The notes under the pieces were generated by a model. The model saw only the letters and a list, made by a program, of their open reading frames with translations. It had not been told where the DNA came from and searched no databases. DNA of 64,000 nt from NCBI GenBank assembly GCA_017398555.1, contig JAFQFV010000025.1, positions 1-64,000 on the forward strand. Reading direction: 5' to 3'. The DNA is from Alistipes sp. Its GTDB lineage: Bacteria > Bacteroidota > Bacteroidia > Bacteroidales > Rikenellaceae. Made by a program: the position numbers and the translations under genes. Each line of letters starts with the position of its first letter. Within the stretch, counting starts at the first letter, position 1. This document shows, one piece after another, positions 34,615 to 43,444 of the stretch.

Positions 34615-36735
34615 CTACTCAGACAAGATTTCAAGCATCTTAATAGCCGCCGCCGAAATCTTCGAACCAGGGCCGAAGATAGCTGCTGCGCCATCACGAT
34701 AGAGCTGATCGTAGTCCTGTGCAGGGATTACACCACCGACGATAACGATGATATCCTCACGACCGAGCTTACGGAGCTCCTCGATAATCTGAGGCACGAG
34801 TGTAAGGTGACCTGCAGCAAGTGAAGATACACCTACAATGTGTACGTCATTCTCTACAGCCTGCTTTGCAGCCTCTGCAGGGGTCTGGAAGAGAGGACCC
34901 ATATCGACATCGAAGCCGATATCTGCGTAACCTGTTGCTACCACCTTCGCACCACGGTCGTGACCGTCCTGACCCAGCTTAGCAATCATAATACGTGGCT
35001 GACGACCCTCGCGCTTTGCGAACTCTGCGCACATCTGCTTTGCCTTCTCAAACTCTGCATCCTGCTTCATAGCTGAACTATATACACCTGAAATTGAACG
35101 AATTACTGCATTGTAACGGCCTACAACAACCTCGCAAGCGTAAGAGATCTCACCGAGAGTTGCGCGAACCTTAGCTGCCTCAACAGCCAGCTCGAGCAGG
35201 TTACCCTCACCGGTCTCAACACACTTAGTAATTGCTGCCAGAGCTGCATCAACAGCTGCCTGGTCACGGTTAGCCTTAAGCTCATTCAGACGAGCAATCT
35301 GGCTCTCGCGTACTGCGGTGTTATCAACTGCCAAGATATCGATTGGAGCCTCCTTCTCAAGGCGGTACTCGTTAAGACCGATAATCTTCTGCTCACCAGA
35401 GTCGATACGAGCCTGTGTACGAGCTGCAGCCTCCTCGATACGCATCTTAGGGATACCTGTCTCGATAGCCTTAGCCATACCACCAAGCTGCTCAACCTCC
35501 TCGATAAGAGCCCAAGCCTTGTGTGCAATCTCATTAGTCAGGCTCTCAACATAGTATGAACCTGCCCATGGATCTACAGAGCGGCAAACGTTAGTCTCCT
35601 CCTGGATATAGATCTGAGTGTTACGAGCGATACGAGCCGAGAAGTCGGTAGGAAGAGCGATAGCCTCATCCAGAGCGTTAGTATGCAGTGACTGAGTGTG
35701 ACCCAGAGCTGCACCCATAGCCTCGATAGCTGTACGGCCAACGTTGTTGAATGGATCCTGCTCAGTGAGTGACCAACCAGAGGTCTGTGAGTGGGTACGA
35801 AGAGCGAGTGACTTAGGGTTCTTAGGGTTGAACTGCTTAACAATCTTCGCCCACAGCATACGAGCTGCACGCATCTTAGCAATCTCCATAAAGTGGTTCA
35901 TACCAATCGCCCAGAAGAATGAGAGGCGTGGTGCGAAGGCGTCGATAGACATACCTGCGTTGATACCTGCGCGCAGATACTCAAGACCGTCAGCCAGAGT
36001 ATAAGCAAGCTCGATATCGGCAGTAGCACCTGCCTCCTGCATATGGTAACCAGAGATAGAGATTGAGTTGAACTTAGGCATATTCTTCGAAGTGTACTCG
36101 AAGATATCTGCGATAATCTTCATAGAGAACTTTGGAGGATAGATGTAGGTGTTACGCACCATGAACTCCTTCAAAATATCGTTCTGAATAGTACCAGCAA
36201 GCTGATCAAGAGTACAACCCTGCTCAAGACCTGTAACAATATAGAACGCAAGTACAGGGAGTACTGCACCGTTCATTGTCATAGATACAGACATCTTGTC
36301 GAGTGGGATACCGTTGAACAGTACCTTCATATCCTCAACAGAGCAGATAGATACACCTGCCTTACCAACATCACCTACTACACGTGGGTGGTCAGCATCG
36401 TAACCACGGTGTGTAGCCAGGTCGAATGCTACAGAGAGACCCTTCTGACCTGCTGCAAGGTTACGACGATAGAATGCGTTAGACTCCTCAGCGGTAGAGA
36501 AACCTGCATACTGACGGATAGTCCAAGGACGCATTACATACATAGTTGAATATGGGCCACGGAGGAACGGTGCAACACCTGCTGCATAGTTCAAATGCTC
36601 CATACCCTCAAGATCTGCCGCAGTATAGCCATCCTTGACAGATATCTGCTCGGCAGTAATCCAAGGCTCCTTAGTAGCCTCAGCGGTGTGGCAAGCGCCA
36701 CCCTGATATTTCAATTCTGAAAATTTTGCTCTCAT
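34615..36735 (-). CDS. mutB: Methylmalonyl-CoA mutase, large subunit
   Basis: A 706-residue catalytic subunit (also called ScpA) that interconverts succinyl-CoA and (R)-methylmalonyl-CoA with coenzyme B12, part of propionate formation. The barrel starts with [17 protein letters not shown] and has the substrate-site [15 protein letters not shown]; the C-terminal cobalamin domain shows [15 protein letters not shown] (H of DxHxxG) with [11 protein letters not shown] and [13 protein letters not shown]. It follows mutA by 12 bp as expected for the heterodimer. Confidence 0.98.
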   Translation of the reverse strand: MRAKFSELKYQGGACHTAEATKEPWITAEQISVKDGYTAADLEGMEHLNYAAGVAPFLRGPYSTMYVMRPWTIRQYAGFSTAEESNAFYRRNLAAGQKGLSVAFDLATHRGYDADHPRVVGDVGKAGVSICSVEDMKVLFNGIPLDKMSVSMTMNGAVLPVLAFYIVTGLEQGCTLDQLAGTIQNDILKEFMVRNTYIYPPKFSMKIIADIFEYTSKNMPKFNSISISGYHMQEAGATADIELAYTLADGLEYLRAGINAGMSIDAFAPRLSFFWAIGMNHFMEIAKMRAARMLWAKIVKQFNPKNPKSLALRTHSQTSGWSLTEQDPFNNVGRTAIEAMGAALGHTQSLHTNALDEAIALPTDFSARIARNTQIYIQEETNVCRSVDPWAGSYYVESLTNEIAHKAWALIEEVEQLGGMAKAIETGIPKMRIEEAAARTQARIDSGEQKIIGLNEYRLEKEAPIDILAVDNTAVRESQIARLNELKANRDQAAVDAALAAITKCVETGEGNLLELAVEAAKVRATLGEISYACEVVVGRYNAVIRSISGVYSSAMKQDAEFEKAKQMCAEFAKREGRQPRIMIAKLGQDGHDRGAKVVATGYADIGFDVDMGPLFQTPAEAAKQAVENDVHIVGVSSLAAGHLTLVPQIIEELRKLGREDIIVIVGGVIPAQDYDQLYRDGAAAIFGPGSKISAAAIKMLEILSE

Positions 36736-36747
36736 TGTTTCTGCTGT

Positions 36748-38607
36748 TTAGATACCCATCTGAGCCAAGTAGCTGCGCAGTGTCTCAAGGACATTACTCT
36801 TGACGCTGATGAAGTTGTTAATACCCTTTGCCTGAAGCTCCTCGGTGCAAGCAGGTGCGCCTGCTACAACAAGGATAGCCTTGCCGCCCAAAAGCTCCTG
36901 TACCTTTGGTGCTACCTCTGCATAGTCATCATCTGATGCACAAACAACTACAATCTGTGCCTCTGATGCCAGAGCAGCCTCAACACCCTCCTCAACACTC
37001 TTGAAGAAGTTGTTGTCCTGTACGCGGATACCTGCGCAAGCGAAGAAGTTGCAAGAGAACTGTGCACGAGCACGAGCCATTGCAAGGTTGCCGCAAGTGA
37101 GCATAAATGCCTTGAGCTCCTTACCACTCTTATCTACGCCGTAACGCATAGCCTCGAATGCCATAGCACCACGATAAGGAACAAGTACATTACCCTCAGC
37201 TGCAGGACGAGTTACAGCCTCAACAGATACAGCTGCGTCTGCAACCTCGTTAAAGTTAGGATACTGGTTTGCACCCAGCAGAATCTGACGACGAGTAGCG
37301 ATAGCCTTATCCTTAGCAGCTGCTGAAGCCTTAACGCGCTCAACAACATAACCTGCCTTGAATGCCTCTACATAACCACCCTTCTCCTCAAGCTCGAGGA
37401 AGAGCTTCCAAGCCTCGTCAGCGATAGTCTTTGTAAGGTTCTCGATGTAGTACGAACCACCGGCAGGGTCGATAACCTGGTCGAAGTGTGACTCGTGCTT
37501 AAGCAGCAAGCTCTGGTTGCGAGCGATGCGCTCAGAGAACTCTGTAGGATTTGTGTATGCATAGTCAAATGGCAATACCTCAAGAGAGTGTACACCTGCA
37601 ATAGCAGCAGACATAGCCTCGGTAGTACCACGGAGCATATTTACGTATGGGTCGTAAACAGTCTGGTTCCAAGATGATGTACGAGCGTGAACGAACATCT
37701 TGCAAGAGCACTCACATGCAGGCTCATACTGCTTTACGATGTTAGCCCAGAGCAGACGAGCTGCACGGAACTTAGCCATCTCCATAAAGTAGTTTGAAGT
37801 AACTGCGAATGTAAAGCGAATCTTCTTAGCTGCCTGATCAACAGTAAGACCGGCCTCCATAAGACGAACGAGATACTCGTGAGCAACAGAGAGACCGAAA
37901 CCGAGCTCCTCAACGATTGTAGAACCGCTGTCAGAGAATACGTTTGCAGATACATTCACAACATTCACGTGCTTGTACTCAGCAGTAGCCTTTACAAGGT
38001 CAGCGAGCTTTGCGATGCACTTGCCACCCTCGCAATCCTCACACCACTCACCCTTCTGAGAGAGGTGCTTTACGATAGGGTCAATTGCGAAGTTCACACG
38101 AAGATCCTCCTTAGCTACACCATCCTTCTCAGCCTTAGCCAGAACAAGAGCAACGAGTTTGCCTACACCCTTACCGCAGAATGTAAGCTCTACTGCAGGA
38201 AGAACGATACCTGCGAGCAGAACGTCAAGATCCTCAGCAGTAAGCTCAGCTGTAGCGTTGCAGAAGCAGAAGCCAAGTGAATCTACGCCAGCGTTGAGCA
38301 TCTTCAGAGCAGCCTCATTAGCAGCCTTTGGACACTTCACTGCGATTGTCTGATGAGTAAGCCAGCTGTTATCGCCGCTCACACCTCTCAAATAAGGGAA
38401 CTCACCTGCCTGAGTACCCAAAGTCTCAAGACCCTCAAGGTTCTCAGCGCGGTAGTATGGACGGAGGTTAAAGCCCTCTGTTGTACGCCATACCAACTTG
38501 CGCTCATAGTCGGCACCCTTAAGGTCCACAGCTATCGCCGCCTCCCAAGTCTCGGTAGAGACCTCTGGGAACTCGGCAAATAACTTCTCACAATTGGTTG
38601 TTGCCAT
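36748..38607 (-). CDS. mutA: Methylmalonyl-CoA mutase, small subunit
   Basis: A 619-residue small subunit, the non-catalytic partner of MutB. It shares the barrel (AHEYLVRLMEAGLTVDQAAKKIRF, ARTSSWNQTVYDPYVNMLRGTTEAM, DPAGGSYYIENLT) and a C-terminal Rossmann-like domain that lacks the cobalamin DxHxxG motif, as normal for this subunit. First gene of the pair. A long 5' region to 38804 contains no other gene. Confidence 0.97.
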   Translation of the reverse strand: MATTNCEKLFAEFPEVSTETWEAAIAVDLKGADYERKLVWRTTEGFNLRPYYRAENLEGLETLGTQAGEFPYLRGVSGDNSWLTHQTIAVKCPKAANEAALKMLNAGVDSLGFCFCNATAELTAEDLDVLLAGIVLPAVELTFCGKGVGKLVALVLAKAEKDGVAKEDLRVNFAIDPIVKHLSQKGEWCEDCEGGKCIAKLADLVKATAEYKHVNVVNVSANVFSDSGSTIVEELGFGLSVAHEYLVRLMEAGLTVDQAAKKIRFTFAVTSNYFMEMAKFRAARLLWANIVKQYEPACECSCKMFVHARTSSWNQTVYDPYVNMLRGTTEAMSAAIAGVHSLEVLPFDYAYTNPTEFSERIARNQSLLLKHESHFDQVIDPAGGSYYIENLTKTIADEAWKLFLELEEKGGYVEAFKAGYVVERVKASAAAKDKAIATRRQILLGANQYPNFNEVADAAVSVEAVTRPAAEGNVLVPYRGAMAFEAMRYGVDKSGKELKAFMLTCGNLAMARARAQFSCNFFACAGIRVQDNNFFKSVEEGVEAALASEAQIVVVCASDDDYAEVAPKVQELLGGKAILVVAGAPACTEELQAKGINNFISVKSNVLETLRSYLAQMGI

Positions 38608-38757
38608 AGTTTTTTAAGTTTTGTTTATTGTTTAGGGTAAAAATTGTTTGTCTATTTATAAAATCGCGTAAAGTTAGCCATATTTTTCAAGATTTCAAAA
38701 TATTTTTCGACAAATAGTCACAGAATAGGACTTACACTCCGCTCCACACCCCCATAA

Positions 38758-38786
38758 ACAAAAAAATCCCGCCAATGCAGCGGGAC
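38758..38786 (-). terminator. Terminator of the small lipoprotein gene
   Basis: Stem TCCCGC / GCGGGA, then a leftward run of seven T; about 20 bp after the stop codon at 38805. Confidence 0.75.
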
Positions 38787-38804
38787 TATATATATAAAAG
38801 TTTT

Positions 38805-39230
38805 CTATTGCCATATCATATCTTGACGCTCTTGCCATACCGACTCCCCATTAAGGAAGTAGCTTTCGTGCTCTTTGGTGTTGGCATTCTGAAGTGTCAA
38901 AAGTGAATAGGTTTCGCCATTTGATTGTATTGTTCCTTCCCACACCAACTTACCGGATGTTGGGTCGTTCAGTTTAAGAGCAGGTGCTTGATAATCAAAT
39001 GTGTACGACTCACTTATCAGGTCAGAGTCCTCAGAAACCTCACGCTCCAAAGTGCAGAGTTCGCCCTTGAAATACAATCGCGATTTTTCTAAATCGCCGG
39101 TACATCTCATCCATACCGTTCCGTCAAGGCTTTTGGGTACGCCATATTCATTATTGGAACAGTTTGTCAGAAATAGAGCACAACCTGCAACAAGTAGAGC
39201 AAGCAAGGACTTAAATTTAAGAGTTTTCAT
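38805..39230 (-). CDS. Small lipoprotein of unknown function
   Basis: A 141-residue exported lipoprotein (signal MKTLKFKSLLALLVAGCALF, lipobox LTNC). The mature part is beta-rich: LDGTVWMRCTGDLEKSRLYFKG, then a C-terminal LVWEGTIQSNGETYSLLTLQN. The opening SLDGTVW is the kind seen in lipocalin-like lipoproteins of Bacteroidales, but I cannot name a family. Single gene with its own terminator. The 39231-39518 gap upstream is very AT-rich and holds promoters for this gene and glnN, nothing else. Confidence 0.65.
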   Translation of the reverse strand: MKTLKFKSLLALLVAGCALFLTNCSNNEYGVPKSLDGTVWMRCTGDLEKSRLYFKGELCTLEREVSEDSDLISESYTFDYQAPALKLNDPTSGKLVWEGTIQSNGETYSLLTLQNANTKEHESYFLNGESVWQERQDMIWQ

Positions 39231-39458
39231 AATAAAATGTTTTAGTGGTTAATGTGTGATGTTGAAAATATACTGCCTAACGCAATGCCTCTAATTTTTA
39301 TTATACAATATAAATAAAAAACAATTTTATCCTCCAACTTAATTTCGACAGTTCAAAGCAACAACAAATTAGCCTTTTAACGAAAAACATTAAACGCGAA
39401 ATTTTAATTTATCGAATAACATTAAATCGAATTAAAAATTTACAGATTTTGTATGATT

Positions 39459-39492
39459 TTTGTGCGATTTTTGCAATAAATCTATATATTTG
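39459..39492 (+). promoter_or_regulatory. Promoter of glnN
   Basis: TTTG at 39459-39462, 22-base spacer, TATATTTG at 39485-39492, 26 bases before the start codon. Confidence 0.55.
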
Positions 39493-39518
39493 CACTCAGA
39501 ACATCAACATATCGAAAT

Positions 39519-41693
39519 ATGTCACTACTCAGATTCAGAATGCTCGAGCGAGCACTTGAGCAGAAGGCTGTAGAGGTTACACCTCCGAGCAACAATCCGT
39601 CCGACTACTTTGGCGAGAGAGTTTTTGGTCGCAAGCAGATGCGAAAGTATCTCAACAAGCAGACCTTTGAGGCTCTGATTGCAACTATCGAGAACAACAC
39701 TCCCCTTACGCAGGATGTTGCCGATGCTGTTGCGGCGGGTATGCGTCAGTGGGCGCTGGTGCACGGTGCCGACCACTACTGCCACTGGTTTCAGCCACTT
39801 ACGGGCGGAACAGCCGAGAAGCATGACTCCTTTGCCGAGCCTGATGGTCAGGGTGGACTTTTAGAGGAGTTTTCGGGCAAGGTGCTCATTCAGCAGGAGC
39901 CTGATGCATCGAGTTTTCCGAGTGGTGGTATTCGCAACACCTTTGAGGCGCGCGGTTACTCGGCTTGGGACCCGACATCACCTGCATTTATCGTAGATAC
40001 AACACTCTGTATCCCCACCCTCTTTATCGCCTACAATGGCGAGGCACTCGACTACAAGACCCCGCTGCTGCGCTCCATACAGGCGGTAAATAAGGCTGCG
40101 ACAGATGTCTGCCGCTACTTCGACAAGAGCGTTGAGCGAGTATTCTCATACTTGGGTTGGGAGCAGGAGTATTTTCTCATTGACGATGCCCTTTGGTCAG
40201 CCCGTCCCGACCTTGTGCAGACAGGTCGAACACTGATGGGTCACGAGGCATCAAAGAATCAGCAGCTCGATGACCACTACTTCGGTGCTATCCCTTCGCG
40301 CGTAATTGCATTTATGAAAGACCTTGAGTATGAGTCGCTTAAGCTCGGTATTCCACTCAAGACCCGCCATAATGAGGTGGCTCCAAATCAGTTTGAGCTC
40401 GCTCCGGTATATGAGGAGGCTAACTTGGCAAACGACCACAACCAGCTGCTTATTACAATTATGAATCAGGTGGCAAAGCGTCACCACTTCCGTGTGCTCT
40501 TCCACGAAAAGCCGTTCAAGGGCATCAATGGTTCGGGCAAGCACAACAACTGGTCGCTCGGCACAGATGCAGGCGTCAATCTGCTCAGCCCTGGCAAGAC
40601 CGCCTTTGAAAATTTGCAGTTCATCACATTCCTTGTCAATGTCATCGCTGCCGTATATAAGCACAACGGACTGCTCAAGGCCTCTGTGATGTCGGCAACA
40701 AACGAGCATCGTCTCGGTGCCGGCGAGGCTCCACCTGCAATTATCTCGACCTTCCTCGGCTCGCAGATATCATCTGTATTGGACAAGATTGAGAACTCAA
40801 AGAGCGATGAGGATATCCGCTTCGACTCGAAGAATGTATTCCGCATGAGCGGTCTGACTCAGATACCGTCGCTGCTACGTGACAATACCGACCGAAATCG
40901 CACCTCACCTTTTGCATTTACGGGAAATCGTTTCGAGTTCCGCGCCGTAGGTGCTTCAGATAACTGCGCCGAGGCAATTATCGTCATCAACACAGCCGTT
41001 GCCGAGCAGCTGACGCTCTTTAAGCGCGCTGTGGATGCAAAAATCGAGAAGGGAGAGAAGAAGGAGCGCGCCATCTACGAGACAATCCGCGAGTTGATTA
41101 AGTGGTGTAAGCCTATCCGCTTTGATGGCAACGGTTACTCTGACGAGTGGAGAGCCGAGGCGGCTAAGCGCGGACTTGATTGCGAGGTATCGGCACCGCT
41201 CAACTTCGACCGCTTTACAGACCCTCAGACAGTACGTATGTTCGAGGATATGGGCGTCTATAACCGCGTAGAGCTTGAGGCACGCGCAGAGATTAAGCGC
41301 GAGATATATGTCAAGAAGATACAGATTGAGGCGCGAGTACTTGGCGACCTTGCGATGAACCATATCGTACCTATCGCCTCAAAATATGAGGGCGTGTTGC
41401 TCGACAAGGCGTGGAAGCTCAATCAGCTCCGTATGGACTCTAAGACCGACCGAATACTGATTGAGAATATCCAGACCCGCACAGCTAAGATACAGACCTT
41501 AGTGGCTGAGATGATTGAGTGCCGCAAAAAGGCTAACCGCATCGAGGATATCCGCGAGAAGGCTATCGCCTACCACGACACCGTGGCTGTCTATTTCGAC
41601 ACTATCCGCGAGCAGATTGACCGCCTTGAGGAGGTGGTTGATGACCAAATATGGACACTGCCTAAGTATCGAGAAATTCTGTTTATCAAGTAG
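39519..41693 (+). CDS. glnN: Glutamine synthetase type III
   Basis: A 724-residue GSIII, the long glutamine synthetase typical of Bacteroidota and cyanobacteria. Motifs include the N-terminal domain FGERVFGRKQMRKYL, HYCHWFQPLTGGTAEKHDSF, EQEYFLIDDALW (acidic metal site), KTRHNEVAPNQFELAPVYEEAN, NGSGKHNNWSLGTD (ammonium/ATP region) and NRTSPFAFTGNRFEFRAVG. It makes glutamine from glutamate and ammonia. Single gene with a strong terminator. No amtB or glnK nearby. Confidence 0.97.
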   Translation: MSLLRFRMLERALEQKAVEVTPPSNNPSDYFGERVFGRKQMRKYLNKQTFEALIATIENNTPLTQDVADAVAAGMRQWALVHGADHYCHWFQPLTGGTAEKHDSFAEPDGQGGLLEEFSGKVLIQQEPDASSFPSGGIRNTFEARGYSAWDPTSPAFIVDTTLCIPTLFIAYNGEALDYKTPLLRSIQAVNKAATDVCRYFDKSVERVFSYLGWEQEYFLIDDALWSARPDLVQTGRTLMGHEASKNQQLDDHYFGAIPSRVIAFMKDLEYESLKLGIPLKTRHNEVAPNQFELAPVYEEANLANDHNQLLITIMNQVAKRHHFRVLFHEKPFKGINGSGKHNNWSLGTDAGVNLLSPGKTAFENLQFITFLVNVIAAVYKHNGLLKASVMSATNEHRLGAGEAPPAIISTFLGSQISSVLDKIENSKSDEDIRFDSKNVFRMSGLTQIPSLLRDNTDRNRTSPFAFTGNRFEFRAVGASDNCAEAIIVINTAVAEQLTLFKRAVDAKIEKGEKKERAIYETIRELIKWCKPIRFDGNGYSDEWRAEAAKRGLDCEVSAPLNFDRFTDPQTVRMFEDMGVYNRVELEARAEIKREIYVKKIQIEARVLGDLAMNHIVPIASKYEGVLLDKAWKLNQLRMDSKTDRILIENIQTRTAKIQTLVAEMIECRKKANRIEDIREKAIAYHDTVAVYFDTIREQIDRLEEVVDDQIWTLPKYREILFIK

Positions 41694-41729
41694 TTAGCTG
41701 TTGCGGATTTAAGATACCTTTAGGCTATT

Positions 41730-41792
41730 ACAATAAAAGAAAACCCTTCACTTTCAAGCAAACTTGAGTAAGGGGTTTTCTTTTATTGCACT
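41730..41792 (+). terminator. Terminator of glnN
   Basis: Long stem CAATAAAAGAAAACCC / GGGGTTTTCTTTTATTG around a 20-base inner loop; works in either direction. Confidence 0.8.
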
Positions 41793-42147
41793 ATCTTCGA
41801 TAGCATCCTAAATCCGAAAACAAAAGGCTGATACTAGTACTTAAAAAAATATTGACATTCCCTCCAAACCTCCCTTTGAAAAAGGGAGGCTTAGTCGCAG
41901 AGTTCCTCTGCTCCGGGTGCACAAATCTTTCGGGTTCCCTGGCTACGCAGTACAGCTAACGCAGTAAAAATAGCCAATGGCAAACAATCAATAGCAAATC
42001 AGAGTTTGCACTCCGCTCAATCTGTGCACTCATTTTGTTGACCCACCTAAAGGTGGCTCTTCCTCCTTCGCACCTCGGCATAGTCTACAAGCAGCCTCTG
42101 CCCTCGGTTTGGCGTCGGTCGTCAAAAGTTTAATCAAGATGACGTAA
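41793..42147. other. Gene-free interval with composite repeats
   Basis: No credible coding frame is seen. It holds a small hairpin (CCTCCCTTT-GAAA-AAGGGAGG near 41870), the TTTGCACTCCGCTCAATCTG piece at 42005-42034 shared with 4345-4380 and 15694-15730, and the 80-bp repeat at 42043-42128 shared with 15527-15606. It leads directly into the palindromic element at 42148. Confidence 0.65.
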
Positions 42148-42272
42148 TTTTGTAGTCAGAGCGTGTTAGAGATGGTGCATCGTGAAAAAAATTAGTGGCG
42201 GATAGTACAAAACGTACAGCCGCCACTGATTTTTAAGCGATGTGCCATATATGACACGCTATCACTACAAAA
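42148..42272 (+). repeat. Palindromic 3'-end repeat, complete copy overlapping a stop codon
   Basis: Ends TTTTGTAGTCAGAGCGTGTT and GACACGCTATCACTACAAAA; relative to other copies C has become A on the left and G has become T on the right, and AAAATG/CATTTT has become AGAGCG/CGCTAT. Inner stem AGTGGCGG / CCGCCACT. The right end encodes the last two codons and the stop codon (Ile-Leu-stop) of the C1 peptidase. Confidence 0.87.
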
Positions 42273-43434
42273 TCTTGTTGCGGATTTCTGCCGGAATAGC
42301 ATTCACATTCACCATAATCGACATAGTCTTATACTCCACGAATGGACGTGAGAAGTAGTAGTAGCCGTCGTATGGTGGGCGAACACCCCAAGAGTTCTTA
42401 ACCTTGAAGTAAGGGTTGCCGCACTGGTCGGTAGCAGTACCGATGATAACCATACCGTGGTCATCTGTGGTCTGGTAGTTATCGTAAGCCTCCTGGCGCA
42501 TCTTCTGGTCAATCTTCTTCTCCTTACCAGGCTTATCGAAGCTATAGAGTGCCTCGTTACGCTCGCGCTCGGTCATCGCACCCCAACGCTCTGCGTCTGT
42601 ACCGCTCATATTATCGACATTATCCTCTGGAACGATAGCGATAGCCTTTGTACGGCTGAAGCCCTTCTCTGACACATCAGAGGCCCAACCGATTGAGTAG
42701 TTATTTGCAAGAGCGTTATCTACAACTGCCATCATCTCCTCAAGAGGAACGTTATATACGCTTGCCCACATCCAGTTATCAGGCACCTCGATAACGAAAG
42801 AGCTATAGAATGGGTGGTGAGTAAATGATGAGAGGGATACATAGTCATCCATCTTGATTGGCAGTGAGGCTGCAAATGACTGCGGAGTGTAACTCTTACC
42901 CTTATATTCGAAAGTCTCAGGCATCTTACCGAAGTAAGCGTCAAGGATACCGTTCAGACCGGCCTGCCAAGCAGTTGTAAGGGTCTTGTTAGGGTTCTTG
43001 ATAATAGCATCAACGTATGCCTTAAGCACAGCGTCAATCTCGTTGAAGTGAGGCAGCTCTGTACCGTAGTTCAGACCCTCATAGACCTCCTGTGGTACGA
43101 TACCGTACTTCTTGATACCCTCGGTAACATCGTGGAAAGCACCGCCAACAGCGAAGTTGAGCGCACCATGCAGGCGAACATACTTTACAGCCTTCTCGAA
43201 ATATACATTACGAACAATCCACATCTCTGACAGATCCATCTCCTCGCCACCGGCACGCATAATCTCATTCTCAAGGTATGAGAGTGCAGAGAAGCACCAG
43301 CAGGTACCGCTACGGAACTGATTCTTTACAGATGTTGTTGGAACGAGCTTACCATCGGTAAACTTATAACCCTTTGCCTCTGCAACGTTGAACGCAAGCA
43401 GGCAGACAACCAAAGTGATAAATAGTTTCTTCAT
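42265..43434 (-). CDS. Secreted C1 (papain/bleomycin hydrolase-like) peptidase
   Basis: A 389-residue cysteine peptidase with a signal peptide (MKKLFITLVVCLLAFNVAEA). The active-site cysteine lies in RSGTCWCFSALSYLENE, the histidine in DDHGMVIIGTATDQ and the asparagine in YFKVKNSWG, so the triad is complete. Overall layout follows the bleomycin hydrolase/PepC group, but the signal peptide places it outside the cytoplasm. It lies 10 bp after topA in the same direction. Its final codons come from the palindromic repeat. Confidence 0.88.
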   Translation of the reverse strand: MKKLFITLVVCLLAFNVAEAKGYKFTDGKLVPTTSVKNQFRSGTCWCFSALSYLENEIMRAGGEEMDLSEMWIVRNVYFEKAVKYVRLHGALNFAVGGAFHDVTEGIKKYGIVPQEVYEGLNYGTELPHFNEIDAVLKAYVDAIIKNPNKTLTTAWQAGLNGILDAYFGKMPETFEYKGKSYTPQSFAASLPIKMDDYVSLSSFTHHPFYSSFVIEVPDNWMWASVYNVPLEEMMAVVDNALANNYSIGWASDVSEKGFSRTKAIAIVPEDNVDNMSGTDAERWGAMTERERNEALYSFDKPGKEKKIDQKMRQEAYDNYQTTDDHGMVIIGTATDQCGNPYFKVKNSWGVRPPYDGYYYFSRPFVEYKTMSIMVNVNAIPAEIRNKIL

Positions 43435-43444
43435 AATTTTAAGG

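Noticed and set aside
599-42272. Integron attC sites as an explanation of the palindromes
   Set aside because: One-way hairpins just after stop codons recall gene cassettes, but the ends do not show the RYYYAAC/GTTRRRY core sites, no integrase is present, and the neighbours are core genes such as rplI, infC and mutB.
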